Source of the DNA: Clostridia bacterium
Lineage (GTDB): Bacteria > Bacillota > Clostridia > Christensenellales > Aristaeellaceae
Length of the DNA: 64,000 nt
Reading direction: 5' to 3'
Assembly (NCBI GenBank): GCA_017532155.1
Contig: JAFXJP010000055.1
Span: 18,983-82,982 of the forward strand
Shown here: piece after piece, positions 7,832 through 16,733 of the stretch
Layout of the letters: each line of letters opens with the position of its first letter
Position numbering within the stretch: position 1 is the first letter of the stretch
Made by a program: the position numbers and the translations under genes
The notes under the pieces: model-generated
What the model saw: only the letters and a program-made list of their open reading frames with translations
Told to the model about the DNA's origin: nothing
The model's database searches: none

Positions 7832-9055
7832 ATGCAGAAAACCAGACTTCGCCGCTATGCTCAGCTCATCGCCCGTATGGGCGCCAATGTCCAGAAGGGC
7901 CAGGACGTCGTGCTTTTCGCCGGCCTGGATCAGCCCGATTTCGTTGTGATGCTCACAGACGAGCTGTACAAGTGCGGCGCACGCAAAGTACACGTGCGCT
8001 TTAATTATCAGCCGCTTGAAAAGTATCATGTGCGCCACCAGTCCCTCAAAACCCTCTCCACCGTTGACGCCATCGCCGAAGCCGAGCTCAAGTTCATGGC
8101 GGATAATTGCCCCTGCCGCGTGATGCTCGCCTCCAACGATCCCGACGGCCTCAAGGGCATGAACACCGCCAAGATGACCAAGGGCCAGATTGCCCGTTAC
8201 CCCATTACCAAGCCCTACCGCGACGCCATCGACGGCAAGCATCAGTGGTGCATCGCCGCCGTTCCCGGCGTTGCCTGGGCCAAGAAGGTTTTCCCCGGCG
8301 AGCGCGGCAGCGTAGCCGTTGAAAAACTGTGGGAAGCCATTCTTGCCACTGCCCGTGTGGATGACGATCCCATCGCCGCCTGGGAAAAGCACAATAAGGA
8401 TCTGCAGGATCGCTGCGCCTACCTTTCCTCCCTCGGTATTGAAACGCTGGAATACAAGGCCGGCAACGGCACCGACCTGCGCGTTGGCATGATTGAAGAG
8501 GCCATCTTCTGCGGCGGTATTGAAACCACCAAGGGCGGCGTCACCTTCAACCCCAACATCCCCACCGAAGAATGCTTCATCTCCCCCAAGAAGGGCGTTG
8601 CTGAAGGCATTGTATACTCCTCCAAGCCCCTGTCCTACCAGGGCCAGCTGATTGAAAACTTCTGGTTCCGCTTCGAGGAAGGCCGCGTAGTAGAGGCGCA
8701 TGCCGAAAAGAATGACGAACTTCTGCAGAAGATGATCACCATGGATGAAGGCGCCGCCTATCTTGGTGAGTGCGCGCTGGTGCCCTTCTCCAGCCCCATC
8801 AACCAGACAGGACTCCTCTTCTACAATACGCTCTTTGACGAAAATGCCTGCTGCCACCTGGCGCTGGGCCGCGGCTTTGGCGATACCATCCGCGATTACC
8901 ACAACAGAACGCACGAGGAAATCAAGTCGCTTGGCGTAAACGAATCCATGATCCACGTGGACTTCATGATCGGCACCGCAGACCTTTCCATCGTGGCGCA
9001 CTGCCGCGACGGCAAGACCATTCAGATCTTCAAGGACGGCGAGTGGGCGTTCTAA
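7832..9055 (+). CDS. M29 family aminopeptidase
   Basis: A 407-residue leucyl/PepS-type metallo-aminopeptidase of family M29. The N-terminal LRRYAQLIARMGANVQKGQDVVL is characteristic. The C-terminal half has the family segments NPNIPTEECFISPKKGVAEG, GRVVEAHAEKND and LGECALVPFSSPI, then LALGRGF and HVDFMIG, which hold the Glu/His/Asp metal ligands. It releases N-terminal amino acids from peptides in the cytoplasm. GGAGG is 8 bases before the chosen ATG. It is a single-gene unit between a promoter and a strong terminator. Confidence 0.93.
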   Translation: MQKTRLRRYAQLIARMGANVQKGQDVVLFAGLDQPDFVVMLTDELYKCGARKVHVRFNYQPLEKYHVRHQSLKTLSTVDAIAEAELKFMADNCPCRVMLASNDPDGLKGMNTAKMTKGQIARYPITKPYRDAIDGKHQWCIAAVPGVAWAKKVFPGERGSVAVEKLWEAILATARVDDDPIAAWEKHNKDLQDRCAYLSSLGIETLEYKAGNGTDLRVGMIEEAIFCGGIETTKGGVTFNPNIPTEECFISPKKGVAEGIVYSSKPLSYQGQLIENFWFRFEEGRVVEAHAEKNDELLQKMITMDEGAAYLGECALVPFSSPINQTGLLFYNTLFDENACCHLALGRGFGDTIRDYHNRTHEEIKSLGVNESMIHVDFMIGTADLSIVAHCRDGKTIQIFKDGEWAF

Positions 9056-9063
9056 TCATAAAA

Positions 9064-9098
9064 AAAAGAAGTCATCCGAAAGGATGGCTTCTTTTTGT
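9064..9098. terminator. bidirectional terminator with GAAA tetraloop
   Basis: AGAAGTCATCC / GGATGGCTTCT stem (one G-T pair), GAAA loop, T-run on the plus side and A-run on the other. It serves both convergent genes. Confidence 0.9.
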
Positions 9099-9950
9099 TT
9101 ACTCCATCGCCAGCAGATATCTGCCCAGCTTCACGGTATATTTCATAAATTCCAGACGCAGCACATTGTCATCCGGCAGATACTTGAGCGGCTGCGCCGA
9201 TTCATATACAAAATCACCCTCATAGCCGCTGTTTTTAAGTGCCCTTACCACCTTCGGCCAGTCGATAGAGCCCATGTACGGCATGAAGTGGTCATCATTT
9301 ATACCGCGGTTGTCCTGAATATGCGTGCATTTGAGCAGCTTGCCGAGCTTCATAATATTCTCTTCCTGGTCAAGGCCCTCAATCAGATTGCCATGTCCGG
9401 TATCCCAGCAGAAGCCGAAACGCTCATGGTTGCCCGCTGCCTCCCGCAGCGCCAGCAGACGATCCGCATTGCAAAAATACGAACGTCCCGTATTCTCAAA
9501 TGCAAGACCGATGCGCGGCACCGCATTGATAGCGCGGTGGAAGAAATCGGCATTCCGCTTGATCGTTTCTTCTTCGCTCAAGCCGCACAACCCCATAAAA
9601 TCAAGCGGGTGCACAACCACCCATGGCGCGCCCAGGCGCTCGGCCAATTCGATGGTGCGGATCACATGCTGATAATACTCTTCCAGCTGCGCAGGATCGT
9701 TATAATCAGCCACACTGCCAAAGCGCGCATGCGACTGGGAAAGAGTCATCTGCGCTTCCGCCATCAGCGTCTTTGCCGTTTCGATAAATGCGTCCTGCTC
9801 GTCCCGCGACAGTTTGTCTATTTCATTAAAATGGATATCAAGCGCATCATAGCCCGCTTCCTTGCAAAAGCGAATAGCCTCTAACATATGCTCGATTGTA
9901 TTATCCTGCCGACGCAAGGAAAAAATATTGAGCGTAGTAGAAAGTCGCAT
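9099..9950 (-). CDS. sugar phosphate isomerase/epimerase (xylose isomerase-like TIM barrel)
   Basis: A 283-residue TIM-barrel protein of the AP-endonuclease-2/xylose-isomerase-like group. Typical features are the YDALDIHFNEID beta2 segment, the metal-binding APWVVVHPLD, the IGLAFENTG segment (Glu ligand), FGFCWDTGHGN (Asp/His ligands), CTHIQDN and the late GDFVYESA. This group isomerises or epimerises ketoses or inositols; the substrate is not evident. The start at 9950 has GGAGG 6-7 bases upstream. It is divergent from a GDPD gene with tightly interlocked promoters. Confidence 0.85.
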   Translation of the reverse strand: MRLSTTLNIFSLRRQDNTIEHMLEAIRFCKEAGYDALDIHFNEIDKLSRDEQDAFIETAKTLMAEAQMTLSQSHARFGSVADYNDPAQLEEYYQHVIRTIELAERLGAPWVVVHPLDFMGLCGLSEEETIKRNADFFHRAINAVPRIGLAFENTGRSYFCNADRLLALREAAGNHERFGFCWDTGHGNLIEGLDQEENIMKLGKLLKCTHIQDNRGINDDHFMPYMGSIDWPKVVRALKNSGYEGDFVYESAQPLKYLPDDNVLRLEFMKYTVKLGRYLLAME

Positions 9951-9981
9951 AACAATCCTCCACTTTCTTTCATCTGAAACC

Positions 9982-10010
9982 ATTATAACTGCTTGCAATC
10001 CGCAAAGCAA
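9982..10010 (-). promoter_or_regulatory. promoter for sugar isomerase gene
   Basis: Minus strand: TTGCTT (10005-10010), 17 bp, TATAAT (9982-9987). Confidence 0.65.
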
Positions 10011-10021
10011 GTCATTATAAT
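9993..10021 (+). promoter_or_regulatory. promoter for second GDPD gene
   Basis: TTGCAA (9993-9998), 17 bp, TATAAT (10016-10021). It interlocks with the opposing promoter, each -35 lying inside the other's spacer. Confidence 0.68.
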
Positions 10022-10065
10022 GTATTTATCGATATTAACGCACTGCTTGAAGGAGGAATCTTCCC

Positions 10066-10785
10066 ATGAACACCATCAAGGTTAAGCACGATATGGTACC
10101 CTTCGTCGCCCATCGCGGCTGCAGCGGTATCGAAAAAGAAAATACCCACGCCGCTTTTGTTGCCGCCGGCAACCGCTCTTATTTTGGCATTGAGACTGAC
10201 GTTCACCGCACGCTGGATGGCAAGTTCATCTGCTTCCACGATGACACCACCGGCCGCGTTGCCATCGACAATATGGTCGTTGAGCAGACAACCTTTGACA
10301 CCCTGCGCAATCTGATTCTCGCGGATGTCGACGGCAAGAAGGGCCGCACAGACCTGCGCATGCCCACCCTGCAGGAGTATATCCAGATCTGCAAAAAGTA
10401 CGGCAAAATCGCCGTTCTTGAGCTCAAAAACACCTTTGAGCCGGCAGACGTCATGAAGATCGTTGACGTCATCAAGAACGAAGATTATCTTGTCAGCACC
10501 ATCTTCATTTCCTTCTCCTTCGAAAACATGGTAACGCTGCGCAATCTGCTGCCCGAGCAGCCCTGCCAGTACCTGCTGAGCAAATGGGGCGAGAATCCCA
10601 TTCCCCAGCTGAAGGAATATAACCTGGATCTGGATATCCGCTACACCGAGCTGAACGCCGAGCGCATCCAGGCGCTGCACGACGCCGGCATCAAGGTAAA
10701 CTGCTGGACGGTAGACGATAAAAAGGCCGCTGAGCAGCTGGTCGAGTGGGGCGTCGACTACATCACCACCAATATCCTCGAATAA
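10066..10785 (+). CDS. glycerophosphodiester phosphodiesterase family protein (short form)
   Basis: A 239-residue GDPD-fold protein. It has FVAHRG, KENTHAAF, GIETDVHRTLDG and CFHDDTTGRVA, matching the HRG / E-N-T / E-x-D / HD pattern. The usual PENT is KENT and the second metal ligand pair is ETD rather than ELD. The C-terminus has the expected VNCWTVDD and YITTNI. AAGGAGGA precedes the ATG. It is divergent from the sugar isomerase and ends at its own terminator. Paralogue of the gene at 2802. Confidence 0.9.
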   Translation: MNTIKVKHDMVPFVAHRGCSGIEKENTHAAFVAAGNRSYFGIETDVHRTLDGKFICFHDDTTGRVAIDNMVVEQTTFDTLRNLILADVDGKKGRTDLRMPTLQEYIQICKKYGKIAVLELKNTFEPADVMKIVDVIKNEDYLVSTIFISFSFENMVTLRNLLPEQPCQYLLSKWGENPIPQLKEYNLDLDIRYTELNAERIQALHDAGIKVNCWTVDDKKAAEQLVEWGVDYITTNILE

Positions 10786-10803
10786 TTTTCGATCACGCAA
10801 AAA

Positions 10804-10834
10804 CACCGGCTCACTGGAGCCGGTGCTCTTTTTT
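10804..10834 (+). terminator. intrinsic terminator after second GDPD gene
   Basis: Nine-base-pair stem CACCGGCTC/GAGCCGGTG, four-base loop, CTC then T6. Confidence 0.9.
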
Positions 10835-12491
10835 ATTTCCCGCGCAGCTTTTTCAGCCGCTTCATCACATCATTTTCACCGCGGCCAAAGTAATCATGTA
10901 ATTTTCGATATTCGCTGAACAGCTGCTCATATACCTTTACATTTTCAGCAATCGGCATATATATCTTCTGTTCGGTCTGCGCCATCGCGCGGATGGCCTC
11001 CAGATGACCGTCATAGCCGCCCTTTTCCTTGCCTACGGCAGCCGCCGCCAGGATGGCGCTGCCCAGCGCAGGTCCCTGATCGCTGCCCGCAATGCGCACA
11101 GGCATATTGAGCACATCAGCATAAATCTGCATCGCCATGGCGTTTTTCTGGCTGATGCCGCCGGTAGCAAACAATTCGTTTACCTCCACGCCGCTTTCGC
11201 GGAAGGTTTCCACGATCATGCGGGAGCCATAAGCCGTCGCCTCAATCAGCGCGCGATAAATCTCCTCCGCGCGCGTTTGCAGCGTAAGCCCGAGGATCAT
11301 GCCCGTCAGATCAAAATCCACCAGCACACTGCGATTGCCATTCCACCAGTCCAGCGCCAGCAGACCGCTCTCGCCCGGACGCAGCTTATCCGCCAACTCC
11401 GTCAGATAGGTCTGAATATGCATCCCGCGTTTTTCCGCTTCAGCAAAATATTCCCTGGGCACAGCGTTCTTTGTCAGCCAGGCATAATGATCGCCCATGC
11501 AGCTCTGCCCCGCCTCATAGCAGAAATACCCCGGCAGAATGCCGTCTTCCAGCGCGCCGCAGATTCCTTTGACCGGCGCGCCGTTATCAGACAACGCCAT
11601 AAAGCAGGCAGAGGTGCCCATCACGATCATCAATTGACCAGGCTTTGTCATGCCAACCGCCGGAACGCCCGCATGCGCATCCAGAATACCCACGCATACC
11701 GGCAAGCCCTTGGGCAGATTCAGCCTTTCCGCCATCTCGTCCGTTACCGGCGCTGCCACGCTGACCAGCTCCTGAATCGGCGCTTTTACCTTTTCATGCA
11801 TCACGCGGGCAAAGTCAGGATGCACCGCTGCAAAATAATCCTCCGACGGAAAGCCCGTGTGCTTGTTCCACAAAAACTTATAGCCTGCCGCGCAATAGGA
11901 GCGAATCAGCTTGCCCGTCAACTGGAACGATACCCAGTCCAGCGCCTCAATCCATTCGTCCATGGCTGCATATACCTGCGGCGCTTCTTCCATTACTTCC
12001 AGCAGCTTTGGCAGCGCCCATTCGCTGGACACCTTCCCGCCGTAGTTTTCAAGCCAGGGCTCATTTCTCTCCTGGGCTACACGCGTCATGCGGTCTGCCT
12101 GCTCCTGCGCGCCGTGATGCTTCCACAGCTTTACATAGGCATGCTTCTCATGCTGAAAACCTTCCATAAAGCACAACGGCATGCCCTTTGCATCCACAGG
12201 CATTACCGTGCTGGATGTAAAGTCAAGCCCCAAAGCAATGATATCTTCTTTATTAATGCCAGCTTTTTCAACCACCTGCGGCAGGGTATTTTCCAGCACT
12301 TCGATATAATCCGCAGGATGCTGCAGCGCCCAGTCGGCCGGAAGCGGCGTTCCGTCCGGCAAGCAGCGGTCCATCACCGCATGCGGATATTCATATACAG
12401 CACTCGCCAGCTGTCTGCCATCCTTTACATCCACCACTACCGCACGGCCGGACAGCGTGCCATAATCCAGACCGATTACATATTTGCTCAT
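10833..12491 (-). CDS. araB: ribulokinase (FGGY family)
   Basis: A 552-residue carbohydrate kinase. The N-terminus YVIGLDYGTLSGRAVVVD is the FGGY phosphate-1 motif. The AraB-type segment LGLDFTSSTVMPVD follows, and the ATP-binding motif MGTSACFMAL and late LFATGGISQKNAMAMQIYADVL fit. Length matches ribulokinases (about 550), clearly longer than xylulose or glycerol kinases. It phosphorylates L-ribulose to L-ribulose-5-phosphate. No araA or araD is adjacent, so it is an orphan kinase here and could act on another ketopentose. GGGAG precedes the ATG. Confidence 0.88.
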   Translation of the reverse strand: MSKYVIGLDYGTLSGRAVVVDVKDGRQLASAVYEYPHAVMDRCLPDGTPLPADWALQHPADYIEVLENTLPQVVEKAGINKEDIIALGLDFTSSTVMPVDAKGMPLCFMEGFQHEKHAYVKLWKHHGAQEQADRMTRVAQERNEPWLENYGGKVSSEWALPKLLEVMEEAPQVYAAMDEWIEALDWVSFQLTGKLIRSYCAAGYKFLWNKHTGFPSEDYFAAVHPDFARVMHEKVKAPIQELVSVAAPVTDEMAERLNLPKGLPVCVGILDAHAGVPAVGMTKPGQLMIVMGTSACFMALSDNGAPVKGICGALEDGILPGYFCYEAGQSCMGDHYAWLTKNAVPREYFAEAEKRGMHIQTYLTELADKLRPGESGLLALDWWNGNRSVLVDFDLTGMILGLTLQTRAEEIYRALIEATAYGSRMIVETFRESGVEVNELFATGGISQKNAMAMQIYADVLNMPVRIAGSDQGPALGSAILAAAAVGKEKGGYDGHLEAIRAMAQTEQKIYMPIAENVKVYEQLFSEYRKLHDYFGRGENDVMKRLKKLRGK

Positions 12492-12527
12492 CGGGATACT
12501 CCCTTCCGCCTTTAAGACTATGTATTT

Positions 12528-12556
12528 ATTCTACCACAGACTAATCGCGTGCGCAA
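12528..12556 (-). promoter_or_regulatory. promoter for ribulokinase
   Basis: Minus strand: TTGCGC (12551-12556), 17 bp, TAGAAT (12528-12533). Confidence 0.5.
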
Positions 12557-12632
12557 CATGCATGTTTTTTCATTAAAATGTATGTATTTTCGCATTTTTC
12601 CACAAAAAAACAGGAAATAAACAAAAAATATA

Positions 12633-12661
12633 TTGCATAAAACGGACAGGCGTTTTATAGT
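12633..12661 (+). promoter_or_regulatory. promoter for branched-chain amino acid ABC operon
   Basis: TTGCAT (12633-12638), 17 bp, TATAGT (12656-12661). A small CGGCC/GGCCG hairpin lies in the leader near 12681-12695; it has no T-run, so it is not a terminator. Confidence 0.5.
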
Positions 12662-12724
12662 TAAAGAGTAAATTTTTCTGACGGCCCTCACGGCCGCCAA
12701 ACCATGCAGGAGGTTTGAATTTCA

Positions 12725-13864
12725 ATGAAATCGACTCGCTTCGTCACTATGCTCCTGGCAATCGTGATGTGCCTTTCTTTCTGCTCCGGCGCGTTTGCCG
12801 AAACCATTAAGATCGGCGGTATCGCTCCCCTGACCGGTGAATACGCCGTATACGGCACCGCCGTTCAGCAGGGCGCCGATCTGTACCTTGATCTGATCAA
12901 CGCTCAGCTCAAAAACGAAGGCTCTGACAAGCAGTTCAAAATCGTTTGGCTGGACAATCAGGCCGATGATACCGAAGCCCAGAACGCCTATTACAAGCTG
13001 GTTGACCAGGAGAAGGTCGTTGCCATTCTGGGCGACGTGCTCTCCGGCAATACCGAAGCGGTTGCCCGCTGCGCCGCTGACGATGAAATGCCCATGGTCT
13101 CGGCTTCTGCCACCCGCTATGAAATCACCACCGATCGTCCCTGCGTGTTCCGCACCTGCTTCCTGGATCCCTTCCAGGGCGTTGTAATGGCCAACTACGC
13201 CAAGACTCTGGGGCTTGCCAAGGTTGCTATCATCTACGGTAACGACAGCGACTATTCCATCGGCGTTGCCGAATCTTTCGAAGCCCAGTGCAAGGAAAAC
13301 GGCATCGAGATCGTCGCCAAGGAAGGCGCCAGCTTCACCGATACCGATTTCAGCGCGCAGCTGACCAAGATCGCCGCCGCTTCTCCCGAAGCGCTGTTTG
13401 TTCCCTTCTACGGCTCCGAAGCCTCTCAGATCCTGCCCCAGGCCGTCTCTGCCGGTTTGAACAACGTCAAGTTCCTGGGCGTTGACGGCACCAGCGATAT
13501 CGTTGCTTTCATCAGCGATACCTCTCTGCTGACCAACATGGTCTATCCTGATCACTTTGCCTTCGACGCTGAAAGCGAAACTATCAAGAACTTCATCTCC
13601 GCTTACAAGGATAAGTACGGCGTTGAGCCTACCATCTCCTTCGCTGCGACCGGCTACGAAGCCGCGCTGGTGCTGTGCAATTCCATCCTCGAAGCCGGTA
13701 CCAAGAAGGCCGACATTACCGAAGCCATCAAGAATTCCAGCTACGATGCGCTCTCCGGCGTGATCACCTTTGACGATCATAACGACCCCATCAAGAGCGC
13801 GTTCATCATGACCTTTGATGCTGAGGGCGGCAAGCACTTCCTGGTGCAGCAGGCTCCTCTGTAA
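12725..13864 (+). CDS. livK: branched-chain amino acid ABC transporter substrate-binding protein
   Basis: A 379-residue secreted periplasmic-binding-like protein. A signal peptide covers about residues 1-25 (basic MKSTR, hydrophobic core, ending SGAFA|ET), so cleavage looks like signal peptidase I rather than a lipobox. The mature start ETIKIGGIAPLTGEYAVYG is the LivK/LIV-BP signature of family 5 leucine-binding proteins. It captures branched-chain or related amino acids for the permease genes downstream. AGGAGG precedes the ATG. First gene of livK-livH-livMG-livF. Confidence 0.93.
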   Translation: MKSTRFVTMLLAIVMCLSFCSGAFAETIKIGGIAPLTGEYAVYGTAVQQGADLYLDLINAQLKNEGSDKQFKIVWLDNQADDTEAQNAYYKLVDQEKVVAILGDVLSGNTEAVARCAADDEMPMVSASATRYEITTDRPCVFRTCFLDPFQGVVMANYAKTLGLAKVAIIYGNDSDYSIGVAESFEAQCKENGIEIVAKEGASFTDTDFSAQLTKIAAASPEALFVPFYGSEASQILPQAVSAGLNNVKFLGVDGTSDIVAFISDTSLLTNMVYPDHFAFDAESETIKNFISAYKDKYGVEPTISFAATGYEAALVLCNSILEAGTKKADITEAIKNSSYDALSGVITFDDHNDPIKSAFIMTFDAEGGKHFLVQQAPL

Positions 13865-13884
13865 TCAATATCACATCGTGCCTG

Positions 13885-13909
13885 AGGGGAAGGATCTGTT
13901 CCTTCCCCT
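13885..13909 (+). terminator. stem-loop between livK and livH
   Basis: Perfect ten-base-pair stem AGGGGAAGGA/TCCTTCCCCT with five-base loop, followed by TT and not a full T-run. It is probably a partial terminator or mRNA-stabilising hairpin that gives more binding protein than permease. Confidence 0.65.
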
Positions 13910-13951
13910 TTGGCCGTGTTTATCGGCACTTTTTAATACGCAAGTTAGGCG

Positions 13952-14836
13952 GTGTTACCTTTGCTGTTTCTCAATCAGCTGATCAACGGACTGCACATCG
14001 GCAGCATCTACGCGCTGATCGCGCTGGGCTATACAATGGTCTACGGCATTGTCAAGCTCATCAATTTCGCCCACGGCGACATCATCATGGTCGGCGCGTA
14101 TGTATCGCTCATCCTCATCACGGACGCCCATGTCCCCTTCTATCTGGCCGTACCTGTGACCATGGCTTTCTGCGCGCTTTTGGGCGTGCTCATTGAGCGG
14201 CTGGCCTATAAGCCCCTGCGCAGCGCTCCGCGCATTTCTGCGCTGATCACCGCCATTGGCGTGAGCATGTTCCTTCAGAATCTGGCTCAGCAGATTTTCA
14301 CCGCCACGCCGCGTCCCTACCCCACTGTATTTACCGTCGCGCCCATCGTGATTGGCAAGCTCTCCATCAATTTCCTGACGGTGCTGACGGTCTCTGTCTC
14401 CATTGTCCTCATGATCGCGCTGCAGGCCTTTGTCCGCCTCACCAAGACCGGCAAGGCCATGCGTGCTGTGTCTGAGGATATGGGCGCCGCGCAGTTGATG
14501 GGCATCAACGTCAATAATACGATCTCCATCACCTTTGCCATCGGCAGCGCGCTTGCCGCCATCGGCGCCATCCTTTACAGCCTCAATTACCCCCTGATCT
14601 CTCCCACCATGGGCTCGCTGCCCGGCCTGAAGGCCTTCATCGCGGCCGTGTTTGGCGGCATTGGCATCCTGCCCGGCGCCATGATCGGCGGCTTTGTGAT
14701 GGGTATTGCCGAAAGCCTGACCAAAGGCTTTATCTCTACCCAGCTGCCTGACGCTGTGGTGTATGGCATTCTGATTGTTATGCTGCTGGTCAAGCCCGCA
14801 GGCCTGCTGGGCAAGCGCACCAGCGAGAAAGTGTGA
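13952..14836 (+). CDS. livH: branched-chain amino acid ABC transporter permease
   Basis: A polytopic permease of about 290 residues. It has NGLHIGSIYALIALGYTMVYGIVKLINFAHGD, the classic LivH N-terminal pattern, here with residues to the first GD loop, and a late PGLKAFIAAVFGGIGILPGA EAA-like loop that contacts the ATPases. The start is uncertain: GTG at 13952, or TTG at 13961 which has AGGCGG at a good distance. It forms the transmembrane channel with the permease half of the next gene. Confidence 0.92.
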   Translation: MLPLLFLNQLINGLHIGSIYALIALGYTMVYGIVKLINFAHGDIIMVGAYVSLILITDAHVPFYLAVPVTMAFCALLGVLIERLAYKPLRSAPRISALITAIGVSMFLQNLAQQIFTATPRPYPTVFTVAPIVIGKLSINFLTVLTVSVSIVLMIALQAFVRLTKTGKAMRAVSEDMGAAQLMGINVNNTISITFAIGSALAAIGAILYSLNYPLISPTMGSLPGLKAFIAAVFGGIGILPGAMIGGFVMGIAESLTKGFISTQLPDAVVYGILIVMLLVKPAGLLGKRTSEKV

Positions 14837-14846
14837 GGTGAGCAGT

Positions 14847-16733
14847 ATGAAAATGAACAAACGCTTCAAGGCTTGTCTGCTCAACCTGATTGCCATTGTC
14901 GCAGTCTATTTCACCTTCAGCCTGCTGATTAATTCCGGCACGCTCACGCGCTATCACCGCAACATCATCTTCACCATCTGCATCAATATCATCATGGCCG
15001 TCAGCCTCAACCTGACCACCGGCATGCTGGGCGAATTGGCGCTGGGCCATGCGGGCTTTATGGCAGTGGGCGCCTTTACCAGCGCCATCATCACCAAGGC
15101 CTGGGGCATTTCCACCGTCATTTCCTTCCCCGTTGCGCTGATCGCCGGCGGTTTGCTGGCTGCCTTCTTCGGCCTGGTAATCGGCATCCCCGCGCTGCGT
15201 TTGAAAGGCGACTATCTGGCCATTATCACCCTGGGCTTTGGCGAAATCATCCGTGTTATCATCATCAATCTGCCCATCACCGGCGCCACCAAGGGCTTGT
15301 CCGGCATCGCCAAGCTCACCAGCTTTAACTATGTCTACATCATCATGGTGCTGATTATTGCCTCGCTGTTTACGCTGGGCCGTTCGCGCCATGGCCGCGC
15401 CATCATTTCCATCCGCGAAAATGACATTGCGGCGGAATCCACCGGTATTCCGATCTTCAAATATAAGCTCTTTGCCTTCACGCTGGCCGCTTTCTTTGCC
15501 GGTGTTGCCGGCGGCTTGTACGCCCATCAGCAAGGCACCATTAACGCCGCTACCTTCGATTACAACAAGTCCATCGACTATCTCGTCATGGTCGTTCTGG
15601 GCGGTATGGGCTCGATCACAGGCTCAATCATCTCCGCTGTTGTCCTCTCCATGCTGCCTGAATATCTGCGTGATCTGACCGCGCTGATCAACGATCTGCT
15701 GCCCGCCATCAAGATCACCGACCCGCGCATGCTGATCTATTCGCTCATGCTGGTGCTGATGATGATCTTCCGCCCCAAGGGCCTGCTGGGCACGGCCGAA
15801 TTCTCTTTGCTGAACCTCTGGGATTTCATCGTTCGCCATGTCAAGCGCTTTGCCTCGTTGATTACAAGGCATCTTCCCGAGCGTAAAAAGGCTATCACAA
15901 TGCCCGAGGTACCCAAGTACGATTACGCCAACCTCGACCTTCCTGTGCTTGAAACCAAGCAGCTTGGCATCCGTTTCGGCGGTCTACAGGCCGCCAAGGA
16001 CGTTAACATCAAGCTGATGGATAACGAAATCGTTGGTCTGATCGGCCCCAACGGCGCCGGCAAAACGACAATCTTCAACATGCTCACGGGCGTATATAAG
16101 CCCACCAGCGGCGATATTGTCCTGCTTGGCAAATCCATCGTCGGCTCCCCCACGTATCACATCACCGCAAACGGCATTGCGCGCACCTTCCAGAACATCC
16201 GTCTGTTCAAGTCCATGACCGTTATTGAAAACATCAAGGTCGCCTTCCAGACGCGCATGCACTATACGCCCATGGAGGGTATTATCCGCGCGCCGCGCTA
16301 CTCGCGAGAAGAACGCGGCATTGACATCCGCGCCCGCGAGCTGCTGAGCGTATTTGGCATGGAGGACGTCGCCGATACGCCCGCCGACAGCCTGCCCTAC
16401 GGCCAGCAGCGCAAGCTGGAAATCTGCCGCGCGCTGGCTTCCAATCCCAAAGTGCTGCTGCTGGATGAGCCGGCCGCCGGCATGAACCCCAAGGAAACGG
16501 AAGAGCTGATGAACACCATCAAAATCATCCGCAACCGTTTCTCCGTCGCCATCCTGCTCATCGAGCACGATATGAAGCTGGTCATGGGCATCTGCGAACG
16601 CATCTACGTGCTCAATTACGGCAATATCATCGCCGAGGGTACGCCTGACGAAATCGCGCACAACCAGGAGGTTGTCGCCGCTTATCTGGGCACTGCAGCC
16701 GAAGAAAGCAAGGAGGAAAGCGCCACATGCTGA
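14847..16733 (+). CDS. branched-chain amino acid ABC transporter permease-ATPase fusion (LivM-LivG)
   Basis: A 628-residue fusion. Residues 1 to about 310 are a LivM-type permease (SLNLTTGMLGELALGHAGFMAVGAF; PALRLKGDYLAIITLGFGEI; a late GGMGSITGSI loop). A basic linker follows. From about residue 365 there is a complete LivG ATPase: Walker A GPNGAGKTTIF, Q-loop in FQNIRLFKSM, signature LPYGQQRKLEICRAL (LSGGQ replaced by LPYGQ, common in LivG), Walker B VLLLDEPAAGMNP, switch His in IEHDMKLVM. GAGGTGAG precedes the ATG. The reading frame is continuous, with no internal stop. Confidence 0.93.
   Translation: MKMNKRFKACLLNLIAIVAVYFTFSLLINSGTLTRYHRNIIFTICINIIMAVSLNLTTGMLGELALGHAGFMAVGAFTSAIITKAWGISTVISFPVALIAGGLLAAFFGLVIGIPALRLKGDYLAIITLGFGEIIRVIIINLPITGATKGLSGIAKLTSFNYVYIIMVLIIASLFTLGRSRHGRAIISIRENDIAAESTGIPIFKYKLFAFTLAAFFAGVAGGLYAHQQGTINAATFDYNKSIDYLVMVVLGGMGSITGSIISAVVLSMLPEYLRDLTALINDLLPAIKITDPRMLIYSLMLVLMMIFRPKGLLGTAEFSLLNLWDFIVRHVKRFASLITRHLPERKKAITMPEVPKYDYANLDLPVLETKQLGIRFGGLQAAKDVNIKLMDNEIVGLIGPNGAGKTTIFNMLTGVYKPTSGDIVLLGKSIVGSPTYHITANGIARTFQNIRLFKSMTVIENIKVAFQTRMHYTPMEGIIRAPRYSREERGIDIRARELLSVFGMEDVADTPADSLPYGQQRKLEICRALASNPKVLLLDEPAAGMNPKETEELMNTIKIIRNRFSVAILLIEHDMKLVMGICERIYVLNYGNIIAEGTPDEIAHNQEVVAAYLGTAAEESKEESATC

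Noticed and set aside
7673-9001. Open frame of 442 codons on the minus strand
   Set aside because: Antisense to the M29 aminopeptidase, which is well supported.
12681-12695. CGGCC/GGCCG hairpin in the livK leader as a riboswitch or terminator
   Set aside because: Only five pairs, no T-run and no known riboswitch motif around it.
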